A DNA stretch of 64,000 bases from CAWBJP01 sp963789165. Its GTDB lineage: Bacteria > Actinomycetota > Acidimicrobiia > IMCC26256 > BP-133. The position numbers were made by a program, and so were the translations under genes. Position 1 is the stretch's first letter; the number at the start of each line of letters is the position of its first letter. The notes under the pieces were generated by a model. That model worked only from the letters and a program-made list of their open reading frames with translations, ran no database searches and was not told where the DNA came from. The stretch lies in NCBI GenBank assembly GCA_963789165.1, contig CAWBJP010000010.1, forward strand, positions 310,001 through 374,000, read 5' to 3'. Shown piece after piece: positions 1 to 9,063 of the stretch.

Positions 1-1
1 G

Positions 2-790
2 CCCCTCGGCTCCTGGCGCCGGGACGACCGGGACCTGGCCTTCGCCCAGCGGTTCCTGGCCGGCGGTACCGAGGGCTGGGCCATGGCCCTCACCTCCCTG
101 CGCGAGCTCTATGCCGATCCGTCCGATCCGGCCGAGGCGGGCGGCGACTTCGGGGCCGAGGCCCACCGGATCGGTGAGGTCACGGCCGACCTGCACATCG
201 CCATGTCCAAGGCCTTCGGGCGCGCCCCCGGGAACGCCGACGACTGGGCCGACCTGATGGAGGAGCAGGTGAAGCGGGTGCTCTCCGGCGACGTGGTCGA
301 GGGCGCCCGGCGGGTCGTCTCCCGGCTGCGGGACCTGGACGACGCCGGCCCCGCCATCCGGGTCCACGGCGACTACCACCTCGGACAGGTGATGCGCACC
401 GACCCCGGCTGGTACATCCTCGACTTCGAAGGTGAGCCAGCCCGGCCGCGGGCCGAGCGGATACAGCCCACGTCGCCGCTCAAGGACGTGGCCGGCATGC
501 TGCGCTCCCTGGACTACGCGCCGGCGGTGGCCATGGCCACCCAGGACGAGGACGTCACCGGCCTGGCCCGGGCCTGGGAGGCCCGCAACCGCGCCTGCTT
601 CCTGGACGGCTACCTGGCCCGGGCCACCGACGCCGGCCTCCTGCCCGAGGATCCCGCCGCCCTCTCGGCCGTCCTGGCCGCCTTCGAGTTGGACAAGGCG
701 GTCTACGAGGTGGCCTATGAGCAGGCCCACCGGCCCGACTGGGTGGAGATCCCCACCCGGGCCGTCGCCCGACTCGTGGAGAACGCCTGA
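2..790 (+). CDS. mak: Maltokinase, C-terminal part (gene cut by window start)
   Basis: The frame is open from base 2, so the gene begins upstream of the window; only the last 262 residues or so are seen. The kinase-like C-lobe carries the HGDYHLGQ motif (the phosphotransferase catalytic loop) followed about 20 residues later by LDFEGEP, the metal-binding DFG equivalent, and then PLKDVAGMLRSLDYA, all typical of actinobacterial maltokinases (Mak/Pep2). The enzyme phosphorylates maltose to maltose-1-phosphate, the donor for GlgE in alpha-glucan synthesis. Its stop overlaps the glgB start (TGATG), so the two are translationally coupled, fitting the GlgE pathway. A TreS-Pep2 fusion cannot be excluded because the N-terminus is missing. 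Confidence 0.9.
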   Translation, partial: PLGSWRRDDRDLAFAQRFLAGGTEGWAMALTSLRELYADPSDPAEAGGDFGAEAHRIGEVTADLHIAMSKAFGRAPGNADDWADLMEEQVKRVLSGDVVEGARRVVSRLRDLDDAGPAIRVHGDYHLGQVMRTDPGWYILDFEGEPARPRAERIQPTSPLKDVAGMLRSLDYAPAVAMATQDEDVTGLARAWEARNRACFLDGYLARATDAGLLPEDPAALSAVLAAFELDKAVYEVAYEQAHRPDWVEIPTRAVARLVENA

Positions 791-3020
791 TGACGACACA
801 CCGTGACCCCCCGAACAACGCCGCCTCCCAGCCGACGGTTGATCCCGTGGGCGCCGAGGTCAGCCTGCTCCTCACCGGCGGGCACGGCGACCCCCACCAC
901 GTCCTCGGGCTCCACCCCGAGAAGGACGGCACCGTCATCCGGGCCTACCGGCCCGATGCCGAATCGATGGTGGTCGTCCTGCCCGAGGGTCAGCGGGTCG
1001 ACATGCACCAGCGCTACGCCGCCGGCCTCTTCCAGGCCCGGGTGCCGGCCCAGGGAGTGGACTCCTACCGCCTCGAGGTGCGCTATCCGGACGGCGCCAC
1101 CTTCACCCTCGACGACCCGTACCGCTTCTGGCCCACCCTGGGTGAGCTCGACCTGCACCTGCTCGGCGAGGGCCGCCACGAGGCCCTGTGGTGCAACATG
1201 GGCGCCCGCGTGCGCACCCATCAGGAGGTGCGGGGGACGAGCTTCGCGGTGTGGGCCCCCAACGCCCGGGGCGCCCGGGTGGTGGGCGACTTCAACTCCT
1301 GGGACGGCCGGCTGCACCCCATGCGCCGCCTCGGTTCCTCGGGCATCTGGGAGCTGTTCCTGCCCGACGTCGAGCCGGGGGCCCGCTACAAGTTCGAGAT
1401 CGTCGACGCCAACTCCGCCCTCCGCCTCAAGGCCGACCCCTACGCCCTCGCCACCGAGGTGCCGCCGGGTACGGCCAGCGTCGTCTTCGAATCGCACCAC
1501 ACCTGGGGCGACAACGAGTGGCTGGACCGGCGCAAGCGCACCAACCACCTCGAGGCTCCGATGTCCATCTACGAGTGCCACCTCGGCTCATGGAAGACGG
1601 TGCCCGAGGAGGGGAGCCGCTCGCTGACGTACCGGGAGCTGGCCGAGCAGCTCCCCCACTTCCTGGCCGACCACGGCTACACCCACGTCGAGTTCATGCC
1701 CGTGGCCGAGCACCCCTTCGGCGGCTCCTGGGGCTACCAGGTGTCGGCCTACTACGCCCCCACCGCCCGCTTCGGCACGCCCGACGACTTCCGCCTCCTG
1801 GTCGACCGGCTCCACCAGGCCGGCATCGGCGTGATGGTGGACTGGGTGCCGGCCCACTTCCCCAAAGACGATTTCGCCTTGGCCCGCTTCGACGGCACCG
1901 CCCTGTATGAACACGAGGATCCCCGCCAGGGCGAGCACCCGGACTGGGGCACCCTGGTGTTCAACTTCGGCCGCAACGAAGTGCGCAACTTCCTGCTGGC
2001 CAACGCCCTGTTCTGGGTGGACGAGTTCCACGTGGACGGGCTGCGGGTCGACGCCGTGGCCTCCATGCTCTACCTCGACTATTCCCGCGAGGAAGGCGAG
2101 TGGATCCCCAACGAGTTCGGCGGGCGGGAGAACCTGGAGGCGGTCGAGTTCCTGAAGGAGTTCAACACCGTCGTCCACGGCCGCCACCCCGGCGTCCTCA
2201 CCATCGCGGAGGAATCCACGGCCTGGCCGATGGTGTCCCGGCCGACCTATGTGGGCGGGCTCGGGTTCTCCCTCAAGTGGAACATGGGCTGGATGCACGA
2301 CACCCTCGACTACTTCGAGCGGGAACCGGTCCACCGTCGCCACCACCACCATCAGCTCACCTTCGGGATGCTCTACGCCTTCACCGAGAACTTCGTGCTG
2401 CCGCTGTCCCACGATGAGGTGGTCCACGGCAAGGGCTCGCTCCTGGACAAGATGCCGGGCGACCGCTGGCAGCAGCTGGCCAACCTGCGGTCCCTGCTGG
2501 CGTGGATGTGGGCCCATCCGGGCAAGAAGCTCCTCTTCCAGGGGGCGGAGGTCGCCCAGGACCGGGAGTGGAGCCACGACCGATCGGTCGACTGGCACCT
2601 CCTCGAGCACCCCAGCCACCGGGGCGTGGACACCCTCCTGCGCACCGTCAACCTGCTCTACAAGGAACGCCCCGCCCTGTGGGAGCGGGACTTCGACTAC
2701 ACCGGCTTCCGCTGGATCGACGCCAACGACACCGACCAGAACGTCCTGTCCTTCCTCCGCTTCCCCGCCGACCTCGAACACGGCCGGCCCCTGGCCTGCA
2801 TCGCCAACCTCTCCCCGGTGGTGCGTCAGGGCTACCGGGTGGGCCTACCTCGGGGGGGACCTGGCTGGAGGCCCTCAACACCGACGCTCCGGTCTTCTGG
2901 GGTAGCGGGGTCGTGAACGGCCCCATCCTGGCCGAGGCCCGGCCGTTCCACGGCCTCGACTACTCGGCCACCCTCACGCTTCCGCCCCTCGGGGTCATCT
3001 GGCTTGAACCTGAGGAGTAA
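790..3020 (+). CDS. glgB: 1,4-alpha-glucan branching enzyme GlgB, frame broken near the 3' end
   Basis: GH13 branching enzyme that makes alpha-1,6 branches in glycogen. An N-terminal branching-enzyme module precedes a CBM48 domain (about residues 130-230) and the catalytic barrel. Catalytic residues are visible: Asp421 in DGLRVDAV, Glu474 in TIAEES and Asp542 in LSHDEV. The ATG overlaps the stop of the maltokinase gene by one base. The frame used up to LSPVVRQGYRVGLP runs into a G7 tract at 2852-2858; read straight on it gives an unrelated tail and stops at 2916. The expected end (TWLEALNTDAPVFWGSG to VIWLEPEE) lies in another frame and stops at 3020. One extra G in the tract would join them and give about 743 residues, the usual length. 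A sequencing error is likely; a real frameshift is possible. Confidence 0.93.
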
Positions 3021-3098
3021 GGGGGCGACGGGAGAAAGTCAAAGGCGCAGGGAAGGGGAGCGGGGTGGTGCTGCGGCGGCGCCGGCCGTCCACCTCGA

Positions 3099-3149
3099 GC
3101 TTTTGGTGACGGATTTCGCCACCTGTCGGCGAAATCTGTCACCAAAAGC
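3099..3149. repeat. 22-bp inverted repeat between glgB and the GH57 gene
   Basis: Arms at 3099-3120 and 3128-3149 are complementary over 22 bp with one mismatch, around a 7-nt loop. The arm reads GCTTTTGGTGAC followed by GGATTTCGCC. The stem would be very stable in RNA, but no T-run follows, so it is not a textbook intrinsic terminator. It may be a bidirectional terminator, a repeat-family palindrome or an operator. The AT-richer arms stand out from the GC-rich surroundings. Confidence 0.6.
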
Positions 3150-3254
3150 CTGAGGACCCTCCGGCACCCCCCGAGCAGACGCGCCCGGACGCTCCCGCGC
3201 CCCAACCCCCCTTCATTGCGCCTTTGCCTTCCCCAAGCATCCCGGCGCCCCCAG

Positions 3255-3271
3255 CTACCCTCACTCCCGTG
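3255..3271 (+). promoter_or_regulatory. Predicted -10 box for a leaderless GTG start
   Basis: TACCCT (3255-3260) is followed by 7 nt and then GTG at 3269. This is the spacing of a TANNNT -10 element whose transcript begins at the start codon. No Shine-Dalgarno sequence is seen here, which favours a leaderless mRNA for the GH57 gene. Confidence 0.4.
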
Positions 3272-5707
3272 AAGGAACGCGGGACCCCCTCGCAGAACCG
3301 TCCCAGGGTGACTCCCACGACCCTGGCCGTCCACGCCCACTTCTACCAGCCGCCGCGGGAGAACCCGTGGACGGAAGAGGTGCAGCGCGAGCCGTCGGCG
3401 GGCCCGTACCACGACTGGAACGCACGGATCGCGGTCGAGTCCTACCGGCCCAACGCCTTCGCCCGCATCGTGGACGCGGAGGGCCGGGTGCTCTCCCTGG
3501 TCAACAACTACGAGCACCTCTCCTTCAACGTGGGGCCCACCCTCATGTCGTGGCTGGAGCGCCACCAGCCCGAGGTCTACGCCCGCATCCTCGAGGCCCA
3601 GAGCCAGGGGGACGGGGCGCTGGCCCAGGCCTGGAACCACATGATCCTGCCCCTGGCCAACGAACGAGACGTCCGCACCCAGGTGCGCTGGGGCCTGGCC
3701 GACTTCCGCCACCGCTTCGGCACCGACGCCACGGGCATGTGGCTGCCCGAGACGGCGGTGAACGACTCCGTGCTCGGCGTCCTGGCCGAGGAAGGGGTTC
3801 GCTTCACCATCCTCGCCCCGGGGCAGGCCCGGGCCGTGCGGGCGCTCTCGGCCCGCGGGCAGTGGAAAGACGTCGACGACAGGACCCTCGACACCCGCCT
3901 GCCCTACTGCTGGCTGCCGCCATCGGGAGAGGGCCGGGGCGTGCAGATCGTCTTCTACGACGGCCCGCTGTCGCACGACCTCGCCTTCTCCGACCTGCCC
4001 AGCGAGGTGCTCGTCGACCGGGCCACCGCCGCCGGCGGCCGGCGGGGCGGACTCGTGACCGTCGCCCTCGACGGGGAGACCTTCGGCCACCACCACAAGT
4101 GGGCCGAGCGAGGCGTGGCCTACGCCCTCACCAGCGAGGCCCCCCGGCGCGGGGTCGGCGTGTCCAACCTGAACCACTGGGTGGCCGCACACGAGCCCCG
4201 CCACGAGGTGGCGGTGCGGGAGAGCGCCTGGTCTTGCGCCCACGGGGTCGGCCGGTGGGCCACCGACTGCGGGTGTTCCACCGGCGGCGAGCCCGGCACC
4301 CACCAGCGGTGGCGGGCGCCGTTGCGAGCGGCGCTCGACATCCTGCGCGATGCCGGCGCCGAGAGCTTCGAACGCCGGGGCGCAGACGTGTTCACCGCCG
4401 ATCCGTGGACGGTGCGCGACGCCTACGTGGAGGTCCTCGTCGGCGCCCAGAGCGCCGACGAGTTCGCCGCCCGCTGGATCGACGGCGACCGGGTGGTCGC
4501 CTTCACCCTCCTCGAGGCCCAGCGCCAGGCCATGCTCATGTACACCTCCTGCGGCTGGTTCTTCCACGACCTGGCCGGGCTGGAGACGGTCCAGGTGCTG
4601 CGCTACGCCGCCCGGGCCATCGATCTGCTGGAGGAGGTCGGCGAAACGCCTCCGGTCAGCGAGTTCCTGGCCACACTGGAGAAGGCCGAGAGCCACCGCC
4701 ACGGTGACGGCCAGCGGGTGTGGGAGCACATGGTCATCCCGGCCCGGGTGGACGCCTCCCGGGTCGCCGCCCACCTGGTGCTGGGCGATCTGTTCGGACT
4801 CCCCGAACCGGGCGGGAACCTGGGCTGCTTCGACATCGAGGACCTCGGTGGCGGAAAGGCCCGGCGCCCCGGGTCGAAGACCCCCGAGGTTCGAGGTACC
4901 TCCGTCCTCGACGAGCTCGGTCTGGCCTGGCGCCGGGTCCGGCTCACCCAGCGGCGCACCGGCCGGGTCGAGGAGCTGGTGGCGGTGGCGCTGCGCCTGG
5001 GCGACACCAACGCCGCCGGGGCCGTCCGGCCCGCCGTGTGGCCTCAGGACGCCATGGCCCTCGACGCGCTGCGCCGGGCCATGGAATCGGGCATCCCCGA
5101 CGCCGAGCTGGCTGAACGGCTGACCCGGACACTCGGCATCGACACCGGGCGGGCGCGGGCCTTCGACATCTCGGCCATGTTGCCCGAAGCGGCAGAGATG
5201 CTTCTGGAGCGGGTGGCGGCCCAGCTGGCCGACCACCTGGCCGCGGCCGCCGGACCCTTCCTGGCCGCCGCCCACTGGGCCGGGCTCACCAACCCGGGTG
5301 AGGCCGAGGAGCGGGTCACCGGCCTCCCGCCCGCCCTCCGGGCGCCGGCCGAAGCAGCGGTGGCCCAGCGCCTGCAGTACCACCTGGAGGCGGGAGAGCT
5401 GGCTGAGGCCGTGGCCCTCGCCGCCCAGGCCCGGCAGGTCGGCCTGGCCGTGGACCGGGCCGCCGGCCCCGGTCCCGCCGCCGCCGTCGGCCGGACCGTG
5501 CTCGACGCCGTCCGGGCCGCGGTGGCCGAACCGGGCGAGGCGGCGGGCGCCGCCCTGGGCGCCCTGCGTCTGGCGGAGGAGCTGGGCATCCAGGCTCCGC
5601 TGGACGAAGCCCAGGAGCTGGTGTTCGACGCGCTGCGCGCCGGAGAACGGCCCGACCTCGTCGGCCTGGCCGCCGCCCTCGACCTCTCCCCCGACGTCTG
5701 GTCCTAG
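3269..5707 (+). CDS. Glycoside hydrolase family 57 protein (DUF3536)
   Basis: The N-terminal motif LAVHAHFYQPPRENPW, with YNHLSFNVGPTLM-like and MWLPETAVN motifs, marks a GH57 (alpha-amylase/alpha-mannosidase-like) domain. The later DUF3536 region includes ALLDGETFGHHHKW-like residues (seen as VALDGETFGHHHKW) and GWFFHDLAGLETVQVLRYA. The likely role is cutting or transferring alpha-glucan chains in the cytosol; there is no signal peptide. GTG 3269 is preferred because of the upstream -10 box; TTG 3224 and GTG 3308 are alternatives, the last one starting just before the domain. It follows glgB on the same strand after an inverted repeat, matching an alpha-glucan role. The exact substrate is unknown. 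Confidence 0.85.
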   Translation: MKERGTPSQNRPRVTPTTLAVHAHFYQPPRENPWTEEVQREPSAGPYHDWNARIAVESYRPNAFARIVDAEGRVLSLVNNYEHLSFNVGPTLMSWLERHQPEVYARILEAQSQGDGALAQAWNHMILPLANERDVRTQVRWGLADFRHRFGTDATGMWLPETAVNDSVLGVLAEEGVRFTILAPGQARAVRALSARGQWKDVDDRTLDTRLPYCWLPPSGEGRGVQIVFYDGPLSHDLAFSDLPSEVLVDRATAAGGRRGGLVTVALDGETFGHHHKWAERGVAYALTSEAPRRGVGVSNLNHWVAAHEPRHEVAVRESAWSCAHGVGRWATDCGCSTGGEPGTHQRWRAPLRAALDILRDAGAESFERRGADVFTADPWTVRDAYVEVLVGAQSADEFAARWIDGDRVVAFTLLEAQRQAMLMYTSCGWFFHDLAGLETVQVLRYAARAIDLLEEVGETPPVSEFLATLEKAESHRHGDGQRVWEHMVIPARVDASRVAAHLVLGDLFGLPEPGGNLGCFDIEDLGGGKARRPGSKTPEVRGTSVLDELGLAWRRVRLTQRRTGRVEELVAVALRLGDTNAAGAVRPAVWPQDAMALDALRRAMESGIPDAELAERLTRTLGIDTGRARAFDISAMLPEAAEMLLERVAAQLADHLAAAAGPFLAAAHWAGLTNPGEAEERVTGLPPALRAPAEAAVAQRLQYHLEAGELAEAVALAAQARQVGLAVDRAAGPGPAAAVGRTVLDAVRAAVAEPGEAAGAALGALRLAEELGIQAPLDEAQELVFDALRAGERPDLVGLAAALDLSPDVWS

Positions 5708-5786
5708 TTCATGGCTCTTCGCCTGGCGGCTCATCGCAGCGTCGGTGGGGGCCCCTGCCCCACCTCCTGACGCCACTCCGTGGCGT

Positions 5787-7601
5787 CTAGGGGGCCCGGG
5801 TACTCCGGAAGAGCTCGGCCCACTCCCGGGTGCGGTCCATGTACGCCCGGGGGGCGTCCGCTCCGGAGCGGCCGTAGATCCCCTCGTAGCCCGGAGAGCA
5901 GTACCCGTCCGGGAAGCAGTAGGGCACGGCCGGCTCGATCTGAGTGCCTTCGTGCCACTCGTTCCAACTGGTGACGGTGACGACGTCGGCGCCGGCGGCC
6001 AGGGCCGCTCTCCACATGTCGTCGTACCGCTGACCGCCGGCCGCGGGCACCACCTTGCGGAAGGTCGTGCCCCGCATGCCGTCGAAACCGGGAGCCACCG
6101 ACGGGGCGCAGGCCAGGCGCAGCGCCCGGGCGGAAGCGCACGTCCGAGCCAACTCCGTGGCCCCGTACCGGACACCGTCGTAGGTGTAGATCCCGTCGAA
6201 GCCGGCCGCGGCGGCATAGGCGGCGAACTTGCCCGAGAGCATGGAGGTCAGGTTGCCGCTCTGGCCGTAGAACACCATGTCGGGGAAGTCGGCGATGACC
6301 TCGGCCCATTCCGAGGCCGGATGGTCGTCGATGTTGTAGAGGTAGACGATGCGCACGCCGTAGCGCCTCAGGTAGTTCAGCTCACTGGCCAGCGTGTCGG
6401 GCGACCGGGTGTCATGGGGCTCGAGGTGGATCACGAACTCCAGCCCGGCACTCTTGATCGCCTCCGCCACCAGCTCGATCCGCTGGTCTTCGAAGCTCAC
6501 CCGGCCCCACCAGGAGCTGATCACCTGGTCGACGCCGGCTGCGGCCATTTCCCGGGCCTGCGACCGCAGCGTCTCCGCATCATGCGAGCTGTACACACCG
6601 CGGGCGGGATAGAAGCTGGCCCCGATGTCAAGCGGCGGGGTGTGACCGTTGGCGTGCCAGTGGTTCCAGTACCCCTCGTGGGCCAGCGTGCCGTACCAGG
6701 GGTAGAAGAACACCCCGACCTGCGGTTCGAGAATCACGGGGCGGGCCGCGGCGCCGACCACCGGCTTGGTCAGGCGCTGGCCGCCCATGCTGCCCCCGAA
6801 GGGGGCGTCACCGAAGGCGAACACGCCGCCGTCGGCCGCCACCAGCCAGTAGCCCGCCCCGCGGGGGGCGGCGGCCAGTCCCACCAGGGGGGCCACCAGG
6901 GGCTGTCCGCCGACGGACCCGGCGTAGGAGGCGTCACCGAAAGAGAACACCCCACCGTCGCCCGCCGCCAGCCAATAACCCTTGCCGCTGGGGGTGGCGG
7001 CGATCCCGACCACCGGTTGGGCCAGGCGGGTACCGGCCAGCGAGCCGAGTGCGGTGGCGTCGCCGAAGTTGAAGACCGCCCCGTCGGAACCCACCAGCCA
7101 GTACCCCTTGCCCGTGGGGGTGGCCGCCATCCCCACGACCGGCGCCTTGAGCACCTTGCTGCCGGTGGAACCGAAGAAACCGGCGTCGCCGAAGGTGAAG
7201 ATCCCCCCGTCCGATGCGACCAGCCAGTAGCCCTTTCCACCCGGGGCGGCCGCCATCCCCACCACCGGCCGGTTGAGCCGCACACCACCGGTGGAACCGG
7301 CGAAGACGGCGTCCCCGAAGGTGAAGATCCCGCCGTCGGAGGCGACCAGCCAGTAGCCCCGCCCGGTCTGGGTGGCGGTCATCCCGACCACGGGCCGGTT
7401 CAGCCGCAGGCCGCCCGTGGACCCGTAGAAGGGAGCGCCGCCCAGGGCGAAGACGCCGCCGTCGGAAGCGACCAGCCAATGGCCAGCCGTGGCCGGGGTG
7501 GGCGCGACGGGCGGCAGGGCGACGGCGGGAGGCACGGTGACCAGAGCAGAGGACAGGACCGCGCCGAGGAGGACAAGAAGAAGAGCGAGGCGGGCACGCA
7601 T
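5787..7601 (-). CDS. Secreted GH99-like glycosidase with six 42-residue N-terminal repeats
   Basis: A signal peptide covers residues 1-28 (MRARLALLLVLLGAVLSSA, cleavage near AVA-LP). Residues 40-291 are six tandem repeats of the pattern GYWLVASDGGIFTFGDA, then xFxGSxG, then PVVGMAATPxGK. From about 297 to 600 is a GH99-like domain: VGVFFYPWYG, the WWG motif in VISSWWGR, and TSWNEWHEGTQIEP near the end, typical of endo-alpha-mannosidase/mannanase-type GH99 and relatives. The repeats are probably a surface or wall-binding or propeller-like module and are common in Acidimicrobiia exoproteins. A polysaccharide substrate outside the cell is inferred. A long structured leader precedes the gene. Confidence 0.85.
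   Translation of the reverse strand: MRARLALLLVLLGAVLSSALVTVPPAVALPPVAPTPATAGHWLVASDGGVFALGGAPFYGSTGGLRLNRPVVGMTATQTGRGYWLVASDGGIFTFGDAVFAGSTGGVRLNRPVVGMAAAPGGKGYWLVASDGGIFTFGDAGFFGSTGSKVLKAPVVGMAATPTGKGYWLVGSDGAVFNFGDATALGSLAGTRLAQPVVGIAATPSGKGYWLAAGDGGVFSFGDASYAGSVGGQPLVAPLVGLAAAPRGAGYWLVAADGGVFAFGDAPFGGSMGGQRLTKPVVGAAARPVILEPQVGVFFYPWYGTLAHEGYWNHWHANGHTPPLDIGASFYPARGVYSSHDAETLRSQAREMAAAGVDQVISSWWGRVSFEDQRIELVAEAIKSAGLEFVIHLEPHDTRSPDTLASELNYLRRYGVRIVYLYNIDDHPASEWAEVIADFPDMVFYGQSGNLTSMLSGKFAAYAAAAGFDGIYTYDGVRYGATELARTCASARALRLACAPSVAPGFDGMRGTTFRKVVPAAGGQRYDDMWRAALAAGADVVTVTSWNEWHEGTQIEPAVPYCFPDGYCSPGYEGIYGRSGADAPRAYMDRTREWAELFRSTRAP
6729..7484 (-). repeat. Six tandem 126-bp coding repeats
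   Basis: These encode residues 40-291 of the GH99-like protein. Each unit is 42 codons with GYWLV...DGG.F.FGDA...GS.G...L..PVVG as the shared pattern. Units 2 and 3 are the closest to each other and unit 4 (GSDGAVFNFGDA) the most diverged, which implies repeated duplication. Confidence 0.85.
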
Positions 7602-7968
7602 AGCGTCTTACGCTCCGTGGCTGGCGTGAGACGCAACGTAACTAGTTCTTGCCCGAAGCGGAAGGGCGGCGCAAGCCGTTCGCGCCCTTTGTGAGGCTTT
7701 GTCCTCCCGGTCCCCCGCCGGGCCCGTCGTGGGCGCAGGTCCGGCGCAACGGACTGGACCGCAGAGAAGCCGCCGGCGAGTCGGGATTCCGGCCCCGAAG
7801 GCAGACGAGAGAGGGAGAGACCCCCCGAGGCGGCCATCCCGACTCACCGTTCAGCGGCTGTCAAGGTGAGCGCGCCGATCGCGCCCGGACCCAGTGGTAC
7901 CCCCGGCTTCGAAACGGTAAACCGAACGGCAGATTTTTTTTGTCCCTCTGGTTTGTGCCTGGCAGGAA
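7602..7968 (-). other. 367-bp intergenic region rich in RNA-like hairpins
   Basis: No gene is supported here. On the minus strand (the leader of the GH99-like gene) three stems are visible: a perfect 10-bp pair 7778-7787/7836-7845 (GAGTCGGGAT), a stem from AGGGCG pairing with CGCCCT near 7662-7688, and an 11-bp pair 7603-7613/7624-7634 whose loop carries the only GGAG-like ribosome site, one base before the ATG. This could control initiation. On the plus strand a T8 run (7934-7941) precedes the topoisomerase gene. The pattern does not match any riboswitch I could recall with confidence. Confidence 0.45.
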
Positions 7969-9030
7969 ATGGGAACGCCCACGCCCACCATGCCCCGCTT
8001 ACGCCGCGCCGACTGCTCAGCTCCCGGGTACACCCGGAAGCCCCACGGGCGCGGCTTCACCTTCCTCGACGAACGGGGCGACCGTCTCACCGGGGACGCG
8101 GTCGAGCGGATCACGGCCCTGGCCATCCCCCCGGCCTGGAGGGACGTGTGGATCTGCCCCTGGCCCAACGGGCACCTGCAGGCGGTGGGGACCGACGCCG
8201 CCGGGCGGCGCCAGTACCTCTACCACCCCGCCTGGCGTGAACGGCGGGACCGCGAGAAGTTCGATCACATGCTCGAATTCGCCCGGTGCCTTCCCGCGCT
8301 GCGGGCGGCCTGCTGCTCGGCCCTGGCCGCCGGCGACGACCTGGACCGGGACCGGGTGCTGGCCTGCGCCGTGCGCCTCCTCGACCTGGGCTTCTTTCGG
8401 ATCGGTACCGAGGGCTACGCCGAGCAGAACCAGAGCTACGGACTGGCCACCATCCGCAAGGACCACGTGCGCACCCGGGGCGGGGCCGCGCTGGAGTTCG
8501 ACTACGTGGCCAAGTCCGGCCAGCGCCGGATCCAGACCGTGGTCGATGCCGACGTGTTCGCCGTGGTCGCCGCCCTCAAGCGTCGCCGGAGCGGCGGTGA
8601 CGAACTCCTCGCCTACCGTCACAAGAAGGAATGGCACGACGTGCGGTCGGAGGAGATCAACGCCTACATCCAGGAAGTGACCGGCGAGGCATTCACGGCC
8701 AAGGACTTCCGCACCTGGAGCGCCACCGTGCTGGCCGCCGTCGCCCTGGCCGTGTCCACCGGCGCCCGCTCCGCCACCGCCCGGCGCCGGGCCGTGTCCC
8801 GAGCCATGCAGGAGGTGGCCTCGTACCTGGGCAACACCCCCGCCGTGTGCCGGTCGTCCTACATCGATCCCCGCGTGGTCGACCACTACCTGGCCGGCGC
8901 GACCGTCAACGCCGCGCTCGACGGGCTGGCCCAAAAGGGCGCCGCCGGGCTGTCCTTCCAGGGAGCAATGGAGGCCGCAGTGCTCGATCTGCTGGCCAAC
9001 GGGTCGAATCCCGCCCGCCGGGCGGCCTAG
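7969..9030 (+). CDS. DNA topoisomerase IB (poxvirus-like)
   Basis: The bacterial topoisomerase IB signature is clear: RGFTFLDERGDRL, ALAIPPAWRDVWICPWPNGHLQAVGTDAAGRRQYLYHP split over the N-terminal domain, then FFRIGTEGYAEQNQSYGLATIRKDHV and KDFRTWSAT in the catalytic domain. The nucleophile is Tyr298 in CRSSYIDP. It relaxes DNA supercoils by a 3'-phosphotyrosine intermediate. ATG 7969 follows GGCAGGAA closely; ATG 7990 is the other start. About 350 residues is the usual size. It stands alone between convergent and divergent neighbours. Confidence 0.92.
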   Translation: MGTPTPTMPRLRRADCSAPGYTRKPHGRGFTFLDERGDRLTGDAVERITALAIPPAWRDVWICPWPNGHLQAVGTDAAGRRQYLYHPAWRERRDREKFDHMLEFARCLPALRAACCSALAAGDDLDRDRVLACAVRLLDLGFFRIGTEGYAEQNQSYGLATIRKDHVRTRGGAALEFDYVAKSGQRRIQTVVDADVFAVVAALKRRRSGGDELLAYRHKKEWHDVRSEEINAYIQEVTGEAFTAKDFRTWSATVLAAVALAVSTGARSATARRRAVSRAMQEVASYLGNTPAVCRSSYIDPRVVDHYLAGATVNAALDGLAQKGAAGLSFQGAMEAAVLDLLANGSNPARRAA

Positions 9031-9063
9031 CCCCGCCACCAGGCCGGGTCAGCACGGCACTGG

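Noticed and set aside
2960..6217. Very long open frame on the minus strand opposite the GH57 gene
   Set aside because: Its residues are Gly/Pro/Ala/Arg-rich with no domain, and the plus strand there has a clear GH57/DUF3536 protein. High GC makes long antisense frames common.
7602..7968. c-di-GMP (GEMM) or c-di-AMP (ydaO) riboswitch, or an RNase P/tmRNA gene
   Set aside because: Short blocks such as ACAAAGCC or GGTAAACC appear, but the full conserved cores do not line up on either strand.
8017..9039. Antisense open frame over topoisomerase IB
   Set aside because: The plus strand carries all topoisomerase IB motifs, including the active-site Tyr; the antisense product is low complexity.
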